Made by a program: the position numbers and the translations under genes
NCBI GenBank assembly: GCA_018065815.1
Contig: JAGHSP010000431.1
Span: 1 to 6,710 of the forward strand
Reading direction: 5' to 3'
From: Candidatus Sodaliphilus limicaballi
Lineage (GTDB): Bacteria > Bacteroidota > Bacteroidia > Bacteroidales > Muribaculaceae
DNA: 6,710 nt
In this document: one piece after another, positions 6,631 through 6,710 of the stretch
Layout: each line of letters opens with the position of its first letter
Numbering within the stretch: the stretch's first letter is position 1
The notes under the pieces: model-generated
Told to the model about the DNA's origin: nothing
Databases searched by the model: none
What the model saw: only the letters and a program-made list of their open reading frames with translations

Positions 6631-6710
6631 TATAGATTACTATATCCCTCTATAGATTACTATAGCCCTCAATAGATTTCTATAGTTATCTATTCTCCTC
6701 TATCCTCCTC
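6631..6710. repeat. Array of eight diverged 10-bp units (20-bp higher-order period), running off the right edge
   Basis: From 6631 the sequence divides cleanly into decamers: tatagattac, tatatccctc, tatagattac, tatagccctc, aatagatttc, tatagttatc, tattctcctc, tatcctcctc. Every unit ends in C and seven of eight begin with TAT. Units alternate, so that tatagattac plus tata(t/g)ccctc forms a 20-bp repeat; two copies are nearly identical (6631-6650 and 6651-6670, 19 of 20) and later ones decay towards TCCTC-rich sequence. The palindrome CTATAG recurs. It has no coding potential and lies just past the nagB terminator. The array may continue beyond the window. Its function is unknown to me. Confidence 0.8.

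Overview
The window looks like ordinary chromosome from a Bacteroidales bacterium of fairly high GC for that order (Prevotella or Muribaculaceae-like; the exact genus is an inference). Three things support this: TAnnTTTG-type -7 promoter elements, A/T-rich leaders without Shine-Dalgarno sites, and a NagB and GluRS that read like Bacteroidales versions. It holds six genes: five on the minus strand and one divergent gene on the plus strand.

Reading the minus strand in its own direction, from about 5.5 kb down to 1, the order is surE (nucleotide phosphatase), gltX (glutamyl-tRNA synthetase), an unrecognised exported probable outer-membrane beta-barrel protein, waaA/kdtA (Kdo transferase to lipid A), and a family 2 glycosyltransferase that runs off the left edge. 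The gaps are short (54, -1, 30 and 50 bases), and gltX and the barrel gene share a TGATG stop/start. They are probably one transcription unit mixing housekeeping functions with cell-envelope (lipopolysaccharide and outer membrane) functions.

On the plus strand, nagB (glucosamine-6-phosphate deaminase) has its own promoter and is followed at once by a strong 10-bp hairpin terminator, so it appears to be a single-gene unit. The 234-base region between surE and nagB carries two outward-facing -7 elements embedded in an inverted repeat, and a small 43-codon ORF that ends in an ATGA overlap with surE.

Two repeat structures are not explained by the genes. One is an array of eight diverged 10-bp units (pairing into 20-bp units) from 6631 to the right edge. 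The other is an 8-bp tandem repeat filling most of the gap between waaA and the glycosyltransferase. I see no mobile element, CRISPR array, RNA gene, defence system or clearly novel multi-gene system. The most interesting items are the decamer array, the unknown barrel protein wedged between gltX and waaA, and the symmetric divergent promoter region.
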